Shown: positions 1 to 6,368 of the stretch, piece by piece
Layout: every line of letters begins with the position of its first letter
Numbering within the stretch: the first letter of the stretch is position 1
Assembly: GCA_020431545.1 (NCBI GenBank)
Contig: JAGQIB010000350.1
Location: 1-8,106, forward strand
DNA: 8,106 bases
DNA from: Gemmatimonadota bacterium
GTDB lineage: Bacteria; ARS69
Reading direction: 5' to 3'
Notes under the pieces: model-generated
The model's input: the letters and a program-made list of their open reading frames with translations, nothing else
Databases searched by the model: none
Told to the model about the DNA's origin: nothing
Program-made: the position numbers and the translations under genes

Positions 1-21
1 CCCATCGCATCGACCCCCATC

Positions 22-31
22 GGAGGTGCTC
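22..31 (+). promoter_or_regulatory. Extended Shine-Dalgarno fixing the start of the VCBS-repeat gene
   Basis: GGAGG at 22-26 continues as GGAGGTGCTC, which matches the canonical anti-SD complement GGAGGTGATC at nine of ten positions. It lies 8 bases before ATG at 35. The longer reading from GTG at 26 would start inside this site, so ATG 35 is the better start. Confidence 0.75.
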
Positions 32-34
32 TCG

Positions 35-3000
35 ATGTCCGCATCCGCCCGGCCTTCGGGTCTCGGGTCGCTCTCGACTCCGGTCACGCTCGCGCTGGTC
101 ACATTCGCGCCGGTCGTGCTTGCCGCGACGCCGTCGCTCGCGGTCGTCAATCTCGGCGAGGTCTCGCATCCGTTTCCCGCCGTGACCCGGGGCGACGTCG
201 ACTGGGTCGACTTCGACCTCGACGGCGACCTCGATCTGTTCGTCACGGGCAATCCCGAGGTCGGCGACTACCTGACCGAGCTGTGGCGAAACGACGGCGG
301 CGGGAGCTTCGCGAACTCGGGAATCCCGTTCCCGGGCGTCTGGCAGAGCGACGCCGACTGGGATGACTTCGACGGCGACGGGGATCCGGACGTCGTGCTG
401 TGTGGCGGCCTCCTCGCCGGGGGCTCCCTCTCGCGTGCCTACCGGAACGACCGGACGAGCTTCGTCGACGTCGGGGCGCCGTTCACGAACACGATGGACG
501 GAGCGGTGACGTTCCACCGGTCGAGTCCCGGCTCGGAGTTCGTGATCCTGTTCGGACGCGACGACCCCTCGTACTTCGCGTACCCGATCGTGAACGGGCA
601 GTTTCTCCCGCCACTTCCGAGCAGCGGCGCCGCGTTCCTCGATGCCGGCGCGACGTCCGCGGACCTCGACGGCAACGGGGTCGCGGAGATTCTCTACGCC
701 GGTTCGAGCGACGTATCGGGAAGCCCCGTTCCGGTGCTCCGGCTGGAGGGCCTCCCCGGTGCGCTCGAGGTGACGTTCGAGGGCCTGGACGAAGCGGCGG
801 TGGCGATCGGAGATCTCGACGCCGACGGGCTCCAGGACTTCGCCGCGTGCGGGATGCTCGCGAACGGAACCGCGGTCACGCGGGTGTACCGCCAGCAACC
901 CGGAGGCACGTTCGTCCTGACGAACGTGGGGACCGGGGTCTCGCGAGGCGACGTGGCCTGGGCGGATGTCGACAGCGACGGAGATCTGGACCTCGCCTAC
1001 TGCGGACAGAACGATGCCGGGACGGAGATCACCGGCGTCCTCGAGCAGACGAACGGCAACTTCGTCGCCGCCGCGACGCTCGTCGGGGCGCGGCTGTCGT
1101 CGCTCGCGTGGGGAGACTACGACGGCGACGGCGATCTCGATCTCCTCGTCACCGGCCGGGAGTCCGACGACGTCACCCGTTGTCGCCTCTACCGCAACCA
1201 GCACTTCCTGCTGAACTCCGGCCCGAGCGCGCCGACCGGTCTTCAAGTCTCGCCGACGGCGGCGTATCTCGACGTCTCCTGGAATCCCGGCACCGACTTC
1301 GAGACGCCGGTGGCCGGGCTGACCTACGCGGTGCGTGCCGGCACGGCAGCCGGCGGGCAGGATCTCCTGTCGGCGGCCGCGGCCGGCAACGGCGTTCGCG
1401 GGCTCGTGCGGGCGGGGAACGTCGATCACCCGCAGGCCCTCCGGACTCGCGTGCCGATCTTCGGCCAGGAGTCGGGGTCGTTCCACGTCTCGGTGCAGAC
1501 GGTCGACGGGGGATATCGCGGATCTCCCTTCACCGCCGGCGTGTCGACGTTCCTCCCGTTCACGCAGGTGGCCGCGTACACGGATCGCTACGCCCATCTC
1601 GATGCGGGCGACGTGGACGGGGACGGCGAGGCGGAGCTCGTCGTGGCCGGCTACGGCGTGAACGGCATTCAGACCGCGATCTACGACTTCGACGCCGCAC
1701 CGTACGCCGAGGCGGACTCGATCGTGCTCGGCGGCTTTCCGGGTGAGGTGCGGTTCGCGGACGTCGACAACGACAACGACCTCGACGTCGCCGCGGTGGC
1801 CGCGTTTCCGAACGCGCCGCCCGGTCCGGCGCGCGGAGGCGGGAGTCGCATCGTGCGCAACGACGGGGGGACCTGGGTCGAGACGTCGAGCGGATTGCCG
1901 GCGGGAAGCGTCATCGCGGGGGAGATCGGGTTCGCGGACTACGACCGCGACGGCGACTACGACCTGGCGATGTCCTCCATCGGCCTCTACCGCAACGACG
2001 GCGGGACGTTCGTTCCGACCACCGCGCTGGAGCCCGCCACGTTCGGATACCTGGACTGGGTGGACTACGATCGCGACGCCGACCTGGATCTCGCGGTGTC
2101 CGGAGCCTGGAACGTTCCCGGGCGCGGAGGACGAGAGGTGCGCATCCATCGCAACGACGGCGGTACCCTGACGGTCGTGCAGAGCCTCCCGGTGGTCGAG
2201 GCCTCGGACATCGCCTGGATCGACCACGACGGCGACGGCGACGAGGACCTCTTCGTCAGCGCGTACGGAGTGCCTGCGTTGTGGCGCAACGACGGCGGCC
2301 TCTTCGTCGAGGATCCCGCGGCGATCGCAGGCAACATCCATTACACCGCGGCCGAACTCGTGACGGTGGACTTCGATCACGACGGCGATCCCGATCTGAT
2401 CGCGGGAGGGTTCGATCCGTCGCGTGGAGACACGGGAAACGGGACGTTCTTCCGGAACGACGGCGGCGTGTTCCACGTGCAGACGTCGGCGCTCTGGCCG
2501 CGAACCGAGTACCGCGAGCTCGCGATCGGCGACTACGACGGCGACGGATCGGCGGACCTGTTTGCCGTGGGTTCGGCGCTCTACGCGAGCCCGGGGCCGC
2601 TCGATACGTTCCACAACAACGCGCCCGCGAACTCCGCGCCGTCCGCGCCGACGAATCTCTCGGCAGGACTCGTGGGGGACCTGCTCGTGTTGACGTGGTC
2701 GCCGTCGCTGGATGCCGAGACTCCGTCGGGCGCGCTCACGTACAACGTGCGCATCGGGACCACCGTGTTCGGCTCGGAGTTCGCTTCGCCGCAGGCGGAT
2801 CCGGCGACCGGGCGCCGCCACGTCGCGCGACGCGGCAACGTGGGGGCGGCGGGCTACGCGGTCTTCGACGTCTCGGCGGTCGCGGCGCCGACGTTGTACT
2901 GGACGGTCCAGGCGGTGGACGGGTCGTACCGGGGATCGCCGTTCGCGACCGTGCAGCAGATCGTGGTCAACGACGTGGGGGCGCCGGAGATCCCGCCGGC

Positions 3001-3274
3001 GATCGCGCGACTGCGGCTCGCCCCGAACCCGTTCCGGGAAGACGTCGAGATCGCGTGGGATCTTCCGCGCCACGAGGAGGTCTCGCTCGAGATCTTCGAC
3101 GTCGCCGGGCGTCGCTTGCGCACGCTCGTACGCGAAGCCCGTGGGGCCGGAACGCACTCGCTCGGGTGGGACGGACGCGACGCCCGCGGCCGCAGCGTGG
3201 CGCCCGGCGTGTATCTCGTTCGGCTGAAGACGGAGGGTCGCGACGAGACGGAGCGAATCGTCCGGCTGCGGTAG
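35..3274 (+). CDS. Secreted VCBS/FG-GAP repeat protein with two FN3-like domains and a FlgD-like C-terminal domain
   Basis: The 1079-residue product is probably exported. Residues 1-36 form a signal peptide, with a hydrophobic stretch near 16-31 and likely cleavage after SLA (36). About thirteen Asp-rich VCBS/FG-GAP loops of the D-x-D-G-D-x-D type follow, near residues 62, 112, 210, 260, 312, 362, 527, 577, 636, 677, 730, 780 and 833. Several are followed by the typical (Y/W)RNDGGxF strand. Two FN3-like domains (about 395-507 and 868-977) share LTYxVRxGT and VQxVDGxYRGSPF. Residues 992-1079 form a FlgD-Ig/T9SS type A-like domain, with RLAPNPF, EIFDVAGRRLRTL, WDGRDARGRSVAPGVY and a basic end. 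VCBS loops in known proteins bind calcium and form beta-propellers, often in adhesins or surface proteins. Cell-surface attachment through the C-terminal domain is inferred, and no enzymatic domain is visible. The frame is intact and the gene converges on the Rrf2 gene with 2 bases between the stops. Confidence 0.93.
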   Translation: MSASARPSGLGSLSTPVTLALVTFAPVVLAATPSLAVVNLGEVSHPFPAVTRGDVDWVDFDLDGDLDLFVTGNPEVGDYLTELWRNDGGGSFANSGIPFPGVWQSDADWDDFDGDGDPDVVLCGGLLAGGSLSRAYRNDRTSFVDVGAPFTNTMDGAVTFHRSSPGSEFVILFGRDDPSYFAYPIVNGQFLPPLPSSGAAFLDAGATSADLDGNGVAEILYAGSSDVSGSPVPVLRLEGLPGALEVTFEGLDEAAVAIGDLDADGLQDFAACGMLANGTAVTRVYRQQPGGTFVLTNVGTGVSRGDVAWADVDSDGDLDLAYCGQNDAGTEITGVLEQTNGNFVAAATLVGARLSSLAWGDYDGDGDLDLLVTGRESDDVTRCRLYRNQHFLLNSGPSAPTGLQVSPTAAYLDVSWNPGTDFETPVAGLTYAVRAGTAAGGQDLLSAAAAGNGVRGLVRAGNVDHPQALRTRVPIFGQESGSFHVSVQTVDGGYRGSPFTAGVSTFLPFTQVAAYTDRYAHLDAGDVDGDGEAELVVAGYGVNGIQTAIYDFDAAPYAEADSIVLGGFPGEVRFADVDNDNDLDVAAVAAFPNAPPGPARGGGSRIVRNDGGTWVETSSGLPAGSVIAGEIGFADYDRDGDYDLAMSSIGLYRNDGGTFVPTTALEPATFGYLDWVDYDRDADLDLAVSGAWNVPGRGGREVRIHRNDGGTLTVVQSLPVVEASDIAWIDHDGDGDEDLFVSAYGVPALWRNDGGLFVEDPAAIAGNIHYTAAELVTVDFDHDGDPDLIAGGFDPSRGDTGNGTFFRNDGGVFHVQTSALWPRTEYRELAIGDYDGDGSADLFAVGSALYASPGPLDTFHNNAPANSAPSAPTNLSAGLVGDLLVLTWSPSLDAETPSGALTYNVRIGTTVFGSEFASPQADPATGRRHVARRGNVGAAGYAVFDVSAVAAPTLYWTVQAVDGSYRGSPFATVQQIVVNDVGAPEIPPAIARLRLAPNPFREDVEIAWDLPRHEEVSLEIFDVAGRRLRTLVREARGAGTHSLGWDGRDARGRSVAPGVYLVRLKTEGRDETERIVRLR
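1219..2965 (+). repeat. Internal module duplication in the VCBS protein (VCBS block plus FN3-like domain, twice)
   Basis: The coding sequence repeats one architecture: six VCBS loops then an FN3-like domain (about 1219-1555), followed by seven VCBS loops then a second FN3-like domain (about 2638-2965). The FN3 copies align at SAPT, LTYxVRxGT, a GN(V) element and VQxVDGxYRGSPF. They differ in the middle and in DNA sequence, so the duplication is old rather than a recent tandem copy. This pairing is a familiar design in FCB-group VCBS proteins. Confidence 0.75.
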
Positions 3275-3276
3275 AG

Positions 3277-3723
3277 CTAGGCCTTCGGGGCCGAGTCGCC
3301 CGCGTGCCGTTTGCGGACGATCGTGGACGCCATGTCCGCGAGCGTGACGCCGCCGATGCGATTCAGGAACGTCTCGCGATATTCCTTGAATGCGTCGTGC
3401 ATCGGGCACGGCGCGTCGTCGCGGCAGTGGTCGAGCCCGAGCACGCAGCGGCGACGAATCGACGCGAGTCCGTCGACCGCCTCGATCACGTCGGCGACCT
3501 GGATCGCGTCCGCGCCCTGCACGAGGGAAAAGCCGCCGCCGGGGCCGCGAACCGCCTTCACGTATCCCTTGTAGGTGAGCTGGTTCAGGATCTTCGCGAG
3601 GAAGTGCCGCGGGATGTTCTCCGCTTCCGCGATGTCCTTGACCTGAATCGGTCCCGCCGACCCGTGGGCGGCGAGATGAGTGAGCGCTCGGAGCGCGTAC
3701 TCGCAGACGGTCGAAAACAACAT
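3277..3723 (-). CDS. Rrf2-family transcriptional regulator with a probable Fe-S cluster
   Basis: This 148-residue protein has the full length and layout of an Rrf2 regulator. It starts with the signature MLFSTVCEYALRAL, followed by a winged helix-turn-helix: VKDIAEAENIPRHFLAKILNQL as the HTH and YVKAVRGPGGGFSL as the wing, around residues 28-67. Cys93, Cys100, Cys106 and His109 form C-x6-C-x5-C-x2-H, the cluster-ligand spacing common in Fe-S Rrf2 proteins (IscR uses three Cys and one His in the same region). It is therefore likely a DNA-binding sensor of iron, Fe-S status, oxygen or nitric oxide; which one cannot be told from sequence. The ATG at 3723 is preceded by GAGG at a 7-base spacing. 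It is divergent from the OPT transporter, an arrangement that suggests control of that operon and of itself. It is not clearly IscR: no isc or suf genes are adjacent. Confidence 0.92.
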   Translation of the reverse strand: MLFSTVCEYALRALTHLAAHGSAGPIQVKDIAEAENIPRHFLAKILNQLTYKGYVKAVRGPGGGFSLVQGADAIQVADVIEAVDGLASIRRRCVLGLDHCRDDAPCPMHDAFKEYRETFLNRIGGVTLADMASTIVRKRHAGDSAPKA

Positions 3724-3771
3724 CTCGGGGCCTCGCTGCCGGTGGAGTTCTGGGGGAAGACCGGAGGCCGG

Positions 3772-3800
3772 AGCGTAGGCGACCGACCCTCGAACGTCAA
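3772..3800 (-). promoter_or_regulatory. Candidate sigma-70-type promoter for the Rrf2 gene
   Basis: Read on the minus strand, TTGACG (3800-3795) is a five-of-six match to the -35 consensus. A 17-base spacer separates it from TACGCT (3777-3772), a weaker -10. Transcription would begin near 3765, about 40 bases before the start codon. The -35 lies inside an imperfect dyad, CTCGA (3789-3793) with TCGAG (3803-3807), which is a candidate autoregulatory site. The -10 is poor, so confidence is limited. Confidence 0.42.
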
Positions 3801-3821
3801 CGTCGAGCCCCCGGCGGCCCC

Positions 3822-3834
3822 GTTCGGACCGAAC
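3822..3834. promoter_or_regulatory. Operator-like dyad 1, GTTCGGACCGAAC
   Basis: This is a perfect inverted repeat with 6-base arms around a single central A. It ends 3 bases before the candidate -35 of the transporter promoter. Its core, TTCG-N3-CGAA, recurs at 3868-3878. The position and symmetry fit a regulator binding site. The adjacent Rrf2 protein is the obvious candidate, by inference only. Confidence 0.45.
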
Positions 3835-3837
3835 CGG

Positions 3838-3867
3838 TGGACGTCTCCGAGAGACCCGGGCTATCGT
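3838..3867 (+). promoter_or_regulatory. Candidate promoter for the OPT transporter operon
   Basis: TGGACG (3838-3843) and TATCGT (3862-3867) each match the sigma-70 consensus at four of six bases, with an 18-base spacer. The predicted transcript start is near 3874, giving a leader of about 58 bases before the TTG start. Both hexamers are imperfect, but they sit exactly between two matching dyads, which raises interest in them. Confidence 0.38.
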
Positions 3868-3879
3868 TTCGGCACGAAG
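3867..3879. promoter_or_regulatory. Operator-like dyad 2, TTCGGCACGAA core
   Basis: TTCG (3868-3871) and CGAA (3875-3878) are perfect arms around GCA. The 11-base core matches dyad 1 (TTCGGACCGAA) at nine of eleven positions, and the centres are 45 bases apart. It directly abuts the candidate -10 and covers the predicted transcription start, a position where bound protein would block initiation. Confidence 0.42.
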
Positions 3880-3881
3880 CC

Positions 3882-3897
3882 GCCGGTCCGGACCGGC
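3882..3897. promoter_or_regulatory. Perfect 16-base palindrome in the transporter leader
   Basis: GCCGGTCCGGACCGGC is fully self-complementary with no spacer. It lies between the predicted transcript start and the Shine-Dalgarno at 3922. It shares the heptamer CGGACCG with dyad 1 (3825-3831 and 3889-3895). It could be a third operator or, in RNA, a small 6-bp hairpin. Its role is unknown. Confidence 0.4.
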
Positions 3898-3921
3898 ACG
3901 TCCCCTCGATGCGAACCGACC

Positions 3922-3930
3922 GAGGTGCTC
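3922..3930 (+). promoter_or_regulatory. Shine-Dalgarno supporting the TTG start of the transporter
   Basis: GAGGTGCTC is the same nine bases found before the gene at 35. Its GAGG ends 6 bases before TTG at 3932. The ATG at 3909 is in another frame and lacks a good ribosome site, so TTG is the supported start. Confidence 0.65.
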
Positions 3931-3931
3931 C

Positions 3932-5881
3932 TTGGCCGACCCGACGCTGAAGCTCCCGCGCGAAGCCTACGAAGAGCTGCCGGAGGGAAAGGACTTCCCG
4001 GCCGTCGTGCCGTCTCACGTCACCCAGGCCGAGTTCACGCTCAAGGCGATCGTGACCGGCGTGCTGGTCGGCGTGATCTTCGGCGCCGCGAACGCGTACC
4101 TGGGCCTGAAGGTCGGGCTCACCGTGTCCGCGAGCATCCCGGCCGCCGTCATCGGCGTCGCGGTGTTCCGGCTCCTTCGGCGCGGAACGCTGCTCGAGAC
4201 GAATCTCGTGCAGACGATCGGATCGGCGGGCGAGTCGCTCGCGGCCGGAGTGATTTTTACGCTGCCTGTACTCTTCCTCTGGGAGCTCTCTCCCGGGTTC
4301 TGGCCGATCTTCCCGCTCGCGATGATCGGCGGCCTGCTCGGCGTCCTCTTCATGATTCCGTTGCGGCGATTCCTGATCGTTCGCGAGCACGGCCGGCTGA
4401 CGTTCCCGGAAGGGACCGCGTGCGCCGAGGTGCTCGTGGCGAGCCAGGCCGGCGGCTCGCAGGCGAAGCTCCTGTTCGGCGGCATGGGTTTCGGCGCGCT
4501 GTACATGGCGGCGACGAAGCTGTTCCACCTGTGGCCCGAGGAGCCGGATGTCGTCGTGAACAAGGGCAGCTTCCGGACGTCGTTCGGCGGCAGCCTGAGT
4601 CCGGAACTGCTCGGCGTGGGCTTCATCATCGGACCGCGCGTGTCGGCGGTGATGCTGGCGGGCGGTCTCGTCGGGTGGGGCGTGATCATCCCGCTGATCT
4701 ACCTGTTCGGGGACCTGGTCGCCGGCCCGATCGCGCCGGAGAAGACCGCGCTCATCCGGGACATGGACTCGTTCACGATCTGGAGTCGCTACCTCAGGTA
4801 CATCGGGGCCGGCGGCGTGGCGTTCGGCGGCCTCTTCACCTTGTTGAAGTCGACGCCGGTGATCGTTTCGAGTTTCCGCCTCGCGATCGCGAACCTCGGA
4901 GGCGGATCGGGCGAGGGACGCACCATGCGGGACCTGCCGATCTCGTTCGTGGCCGGAGCCGCCGCGGTGCTGGCGCTGCTCGCCGCGTTCCTCCCGTTGA
5001 AGGTCACGGGCGGCGGGGTCGGACTCGCGGCCGGCATCTTCATCGTGATCTTCGCGTTCTTCTTCGTCACGGTCTCTTCGCGCATCGTGGGGCTCATCGG
5101 ATCGTCGTCCAACCCGATCTCCGGGATGACGATCGCCACCGTGCTGATCTGCGCGATCGTCTTCGGCGCCTCGAGCCACGGCATGGACGCGAAGGTCACG
5201 GTGCTCACGATCGGCGCGCTGGTGTGCATCGCCGCGGCGATCGCCGGGGACACGTCGCAGGATCTGAAGACCGGCCATCTCGTGGGCGCGACGCCGCGGA
5301 ATCAGCAGATCGGGGAGATGATCGGGGTGATCACGGCGGCGATCGCGATGTCCGCGATCCTGGCGCTCTTCCGCGAGAACATCGTGCTGGGCGCGATCGA
5401 TCCCACGAATCCGGATGCGTTCAAGGCACCGCAGGCGAATCTCATCCGTCTCGTGATCGACGGTGTGCTCGACGGGAATCTGCCGTGGGCACTGGTGTTC
5501 ATCGGCATGTGCCTCGCGTTCTGCGTGGAGATCATGGGGCTGCCCACGCTCGCGTTCGCGGTGGGGCTGTACCTGCCCGTGCATCTCGCGGTGCCGATCA
5601 TGTGCGGCGGACTCATCCGTCTGCTCGTGGAGAAGCGCTACCGCGGAGACGATCGCGCGGACCGGCGCGAGTCGGGCGTGCTGTACGCCTCGGGATTGAT
5701 CGCGGGGGCGGCGCTGATCGGAGTGCTCGGAGCCGTCATCGCGTTCTTCGGACTCGATTCCGCGCTCGATGCGATCCGTCGGGCCGCGCCGCCCGCGACG
5801 GAGTGGTGGAGCGCGACGCTCGCGTTCGTCGTGCTCATGGCCCTGCTCACGCGCATCGTGCTGCGAAAGCCGCGCCACTGA
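3932..5881 (+). CDS. OPT-family oligopeptide (or metal-chelate) transporter
   Basis: This 649-residue integral membrane protein has the normal length for bacterial OPT transporters (the TIGR00733-type group). Family landmarks run in order: AEFTLKAIVTG and NAYLGLKVGLTVSASIPAAV (33-72), NLVQTIGSAGESLAAGVIF (91-109), LTFPEGTACAEVL (156-168), SSSNPISGMTIAT (391-403), GDTSQDLKTGHLVGATPRNQQIGE (439-462), LAFAVGLYLPVHLAVPIMCGG (540-560) and YASGLIAGAALIGVLG (585-600). Many hydrophobic helices are visible, roughly fourteen or more. OPT proteins are secondary transporters that import small peptides or, in the YSL branch, metal chelates; the substrate here cannot be read from sequence. The start is TTG with a good ribosome site. 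A small membrane protein gene follows after one base, so the two are likely co-transcribed. The divergent Rrf2 gene and the dyads upstream suggest repression or iron/redox control. Confidence 0.95.
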   Translation: MADPTLKLPREAYEELPEGKDFPAVVPSHVTQAEFTLKAIVTGVLVGVIFGAANAYLGLKVGLTVSASIPAAVIGVAVFRLLRRGTLLETNLVQTIGSAGESLAAGVIFTLPVLFLWELSPGFWPIFPLAMIGGLLGVLFMIPLRRFLIVREHGRLTFPEGTACAEVLVASQAGGSQAKLLFGGMGFGALYMAATKLFHLWPEEPDVVVNKGSFRTSFGGSLSPELLGVGFIIGPRVSAVMLAGGLVGWGVIIPLIYLFGDLVAGPIAPEKTALIRDMDSFTIWSRYLRYIGAGGVAFGGLFTLLKSTPVIVSSFRLAIANLGGGSGEGRTMRDLPISFVAGAAAVLALLAAFLPLKVTGGGVGLAAGIFIVIFAFFFVTVSSRIVGLIGSSSNPISGMTIATVLICAIVFGASSHGMDAKVTVLTIGALVCIAAAIAGDTSQDLKTGHLVGATPRNQQIGEMIGVITAAIAMSAILALFRENIVLGAIDPTNPDAFKAPQANLIRLVIDGVLDGNLPWALVFIGMCLAFCVEIMGLPTLAFAVGLYLPVHLAVPIMCGGLIRLLVEKRYRGDDRADRRESGVLYASGLIAGAALIGVLGAVIAFFGLDSALDAIRRAAPPATEWWSATLAFVVLMALLTRIVLRKPRH

Positions 5882-5882
5882 C

Positions 5883-6236
5883 ATGGACTGGCAAGGTCGC
5901 GCGTTCCAGTACGGGCTCGTGTTCGTGGGCACCGGCACCGTGGCGCTCGCGGTGAAGATCCTCGGCGACGCGTCGCAGAGCCGCCTGGCCGGCGTCGTCG
6001 CGATGCTTCCGATCAAGATCCTCGCGACGTTTCTGATCGTGGGGTCCCTGCTCGGTTCGCGGGGCCTGCAGGATGCGACGTCGGGCATGCTGGCCGGACT
6101 GCTCTCGATCGCGGCGCTGATCGTGAGCGTGCGCGTCGCGTCGGCCCGCTGGGGGGCCGGCGCGTCGGTGGCGGTCGGGATGGCCGTGTGGCTCGTCGTG
6201 CTGCTGGCGGTGGAGTGGTGGCGGCGGAGCAGTTGA
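5883..6236 (+). CDS. Small four-helix membrane protein, DUF3147/GlpM-like
   Basis: The 117-residue product is almost entirely membrane-embedded. Likely helices are at about 7-27, 34-57, 64-85 and 92-111, and the protein ends in WWRRSS. The pattern of a first helix with a GTGTVALAV motif, then an AGVVAMLPIKILATFLIVGS segment, resembles the DUF3147/GlpM-like family of small inner-membrane proteins. I hold that match at moderate confidence. ATG at 5883 begins one base after the transporter's TGA and has no clear Shine-Dalgarno, so translation is probably coupled to the transporter. A longer in-frame reading from 5769 would overlap the transporter by over 100 bases with an Arg/Ser-rich, non-membrane N-terminus, and is rejected. 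Function is unknown; an accessory or stabilising role for the transporter is speculative. Confidence 0.82.
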   Translation: MDWQGRAFQYGLVFVGTGTVALAVKILGDASQSRLAGVVAMLPIKILATFLIVGSLLGSRGLQDATSGMLAGLLSIAALIVSVRVASARWGAGASVAVGMAVWLVVLLAVEWWRRSS

Positions 6237-6268
6237 GCCGCGCCCTGGGTTCCGGGCCGCGAACGGGA

Positions 6269-6274
6269 TAGAAT
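6269..6274 (+). promoter_or_regulatory. Candidate -10 box (TAGAAT) for the lipoprotein gene
   Basis: TAGAAT matches TATAAT at five of six bases in an otherwise GC-rich gap. No good -35 is found 16-18 bases upstream (TGGGTT at 6246-6251 is poor), so the promoter may need an activator or another sigma factor. The transcript start would be near 6281, giving a leader of about 88 bases. Confidence 0.35.
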
Positions 6275-6279
6275 GACGA

Positions 6280-6358
6280 CGGCCGGCTCCCGCTTCGGCC
6301 GGTAGGCGCCGATCCCCGCCCCTCGGCGCCCCGTTTCGCCTCGCGGCGCGAGGCGGAG
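6280..6358 (+). promoter_or_regulatory. Structured leader: three consecutive perfect stem-loops before the lipoprotein gene
   Basis: Stem-loop 1 pairs CGGCCG (6280-6285) with CGGCCG (6296-6301). Stem-loop 2 pairs GGCGCCGA (6305-6312) with TCGGCGCC (6323-6330). Stem-loop 3 pairs CGCCTCGC (6337-6344) with GCGAGGCG (6348-6355) around a GGC loop. Stem 3 can extend by T6336-G6356, T6335-A6357 and T6334-G6358, covering half of the Shine-Dalgarno. None is followed by a T run, so they do not look like ordinary intrinsic terminators. A role in translation control or transcript stability is inferred. No known riboswitch class was recognised. Confidence 0.45.
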
Positions 6359-6360
6359 GG
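6355..6360 (+). promoter_or_regulatory. Shine-Dalgarno of the lipoprotein gene, partly inside a hairpin
   Basis: GGAGGG lies 8 bases before ATG at 6369. Its first base is the last base of the right arm of the perfect hairpin at 6337-6355, and the next three can pair with T6334-T6336 in an extended stem. Confidence 0.7.
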
Positions 6361-6368
6361 ATCTCTCC

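Noticed and set aside
26..34. GTG start at 26 for the VCBS gene
   Set aside because: It would begin inside the Shine-Dalgarno that correctly spaces ATG at 35.
400..1746. A 448-codon plus-strand frame inside the VCBS gene
   Set aside because: It is a shifted reading of the Asp-rich repeats, giving an Arg-rich product. The VCBS frame explains this DNA fully.
185..2560. Recurrent GACGGCGAC-type DNA as a microsatellite or CRISPR-like repeat
   Set aside because: The units are codons of irregularly spaced calcium-loop motifs with varied third bases, so they are protein-level repeats.
3280..3292. GGCC-TTCGG-GGCC as a terminator between the convergent genes
   Set aside because: The stem is only 4 bp, it lies inside the Rrf2 coding end, and no T run follows on either strand.
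2281..5955. A 1224-codon open frame on the plus strand
   Set aside because: It crosses the end of the VCBS gene, the Rrf2 gene and the transporter in another frame. The product is Arg/Gly-rich and featureless, and it has no credible ribosome site.
6240..6260. GC-rich hairpin after the small membrane protein as a terminator
   Set aside because: The stem has a bulge and few pairs and no T tract follows. It may slow polymerase but cannot be called.
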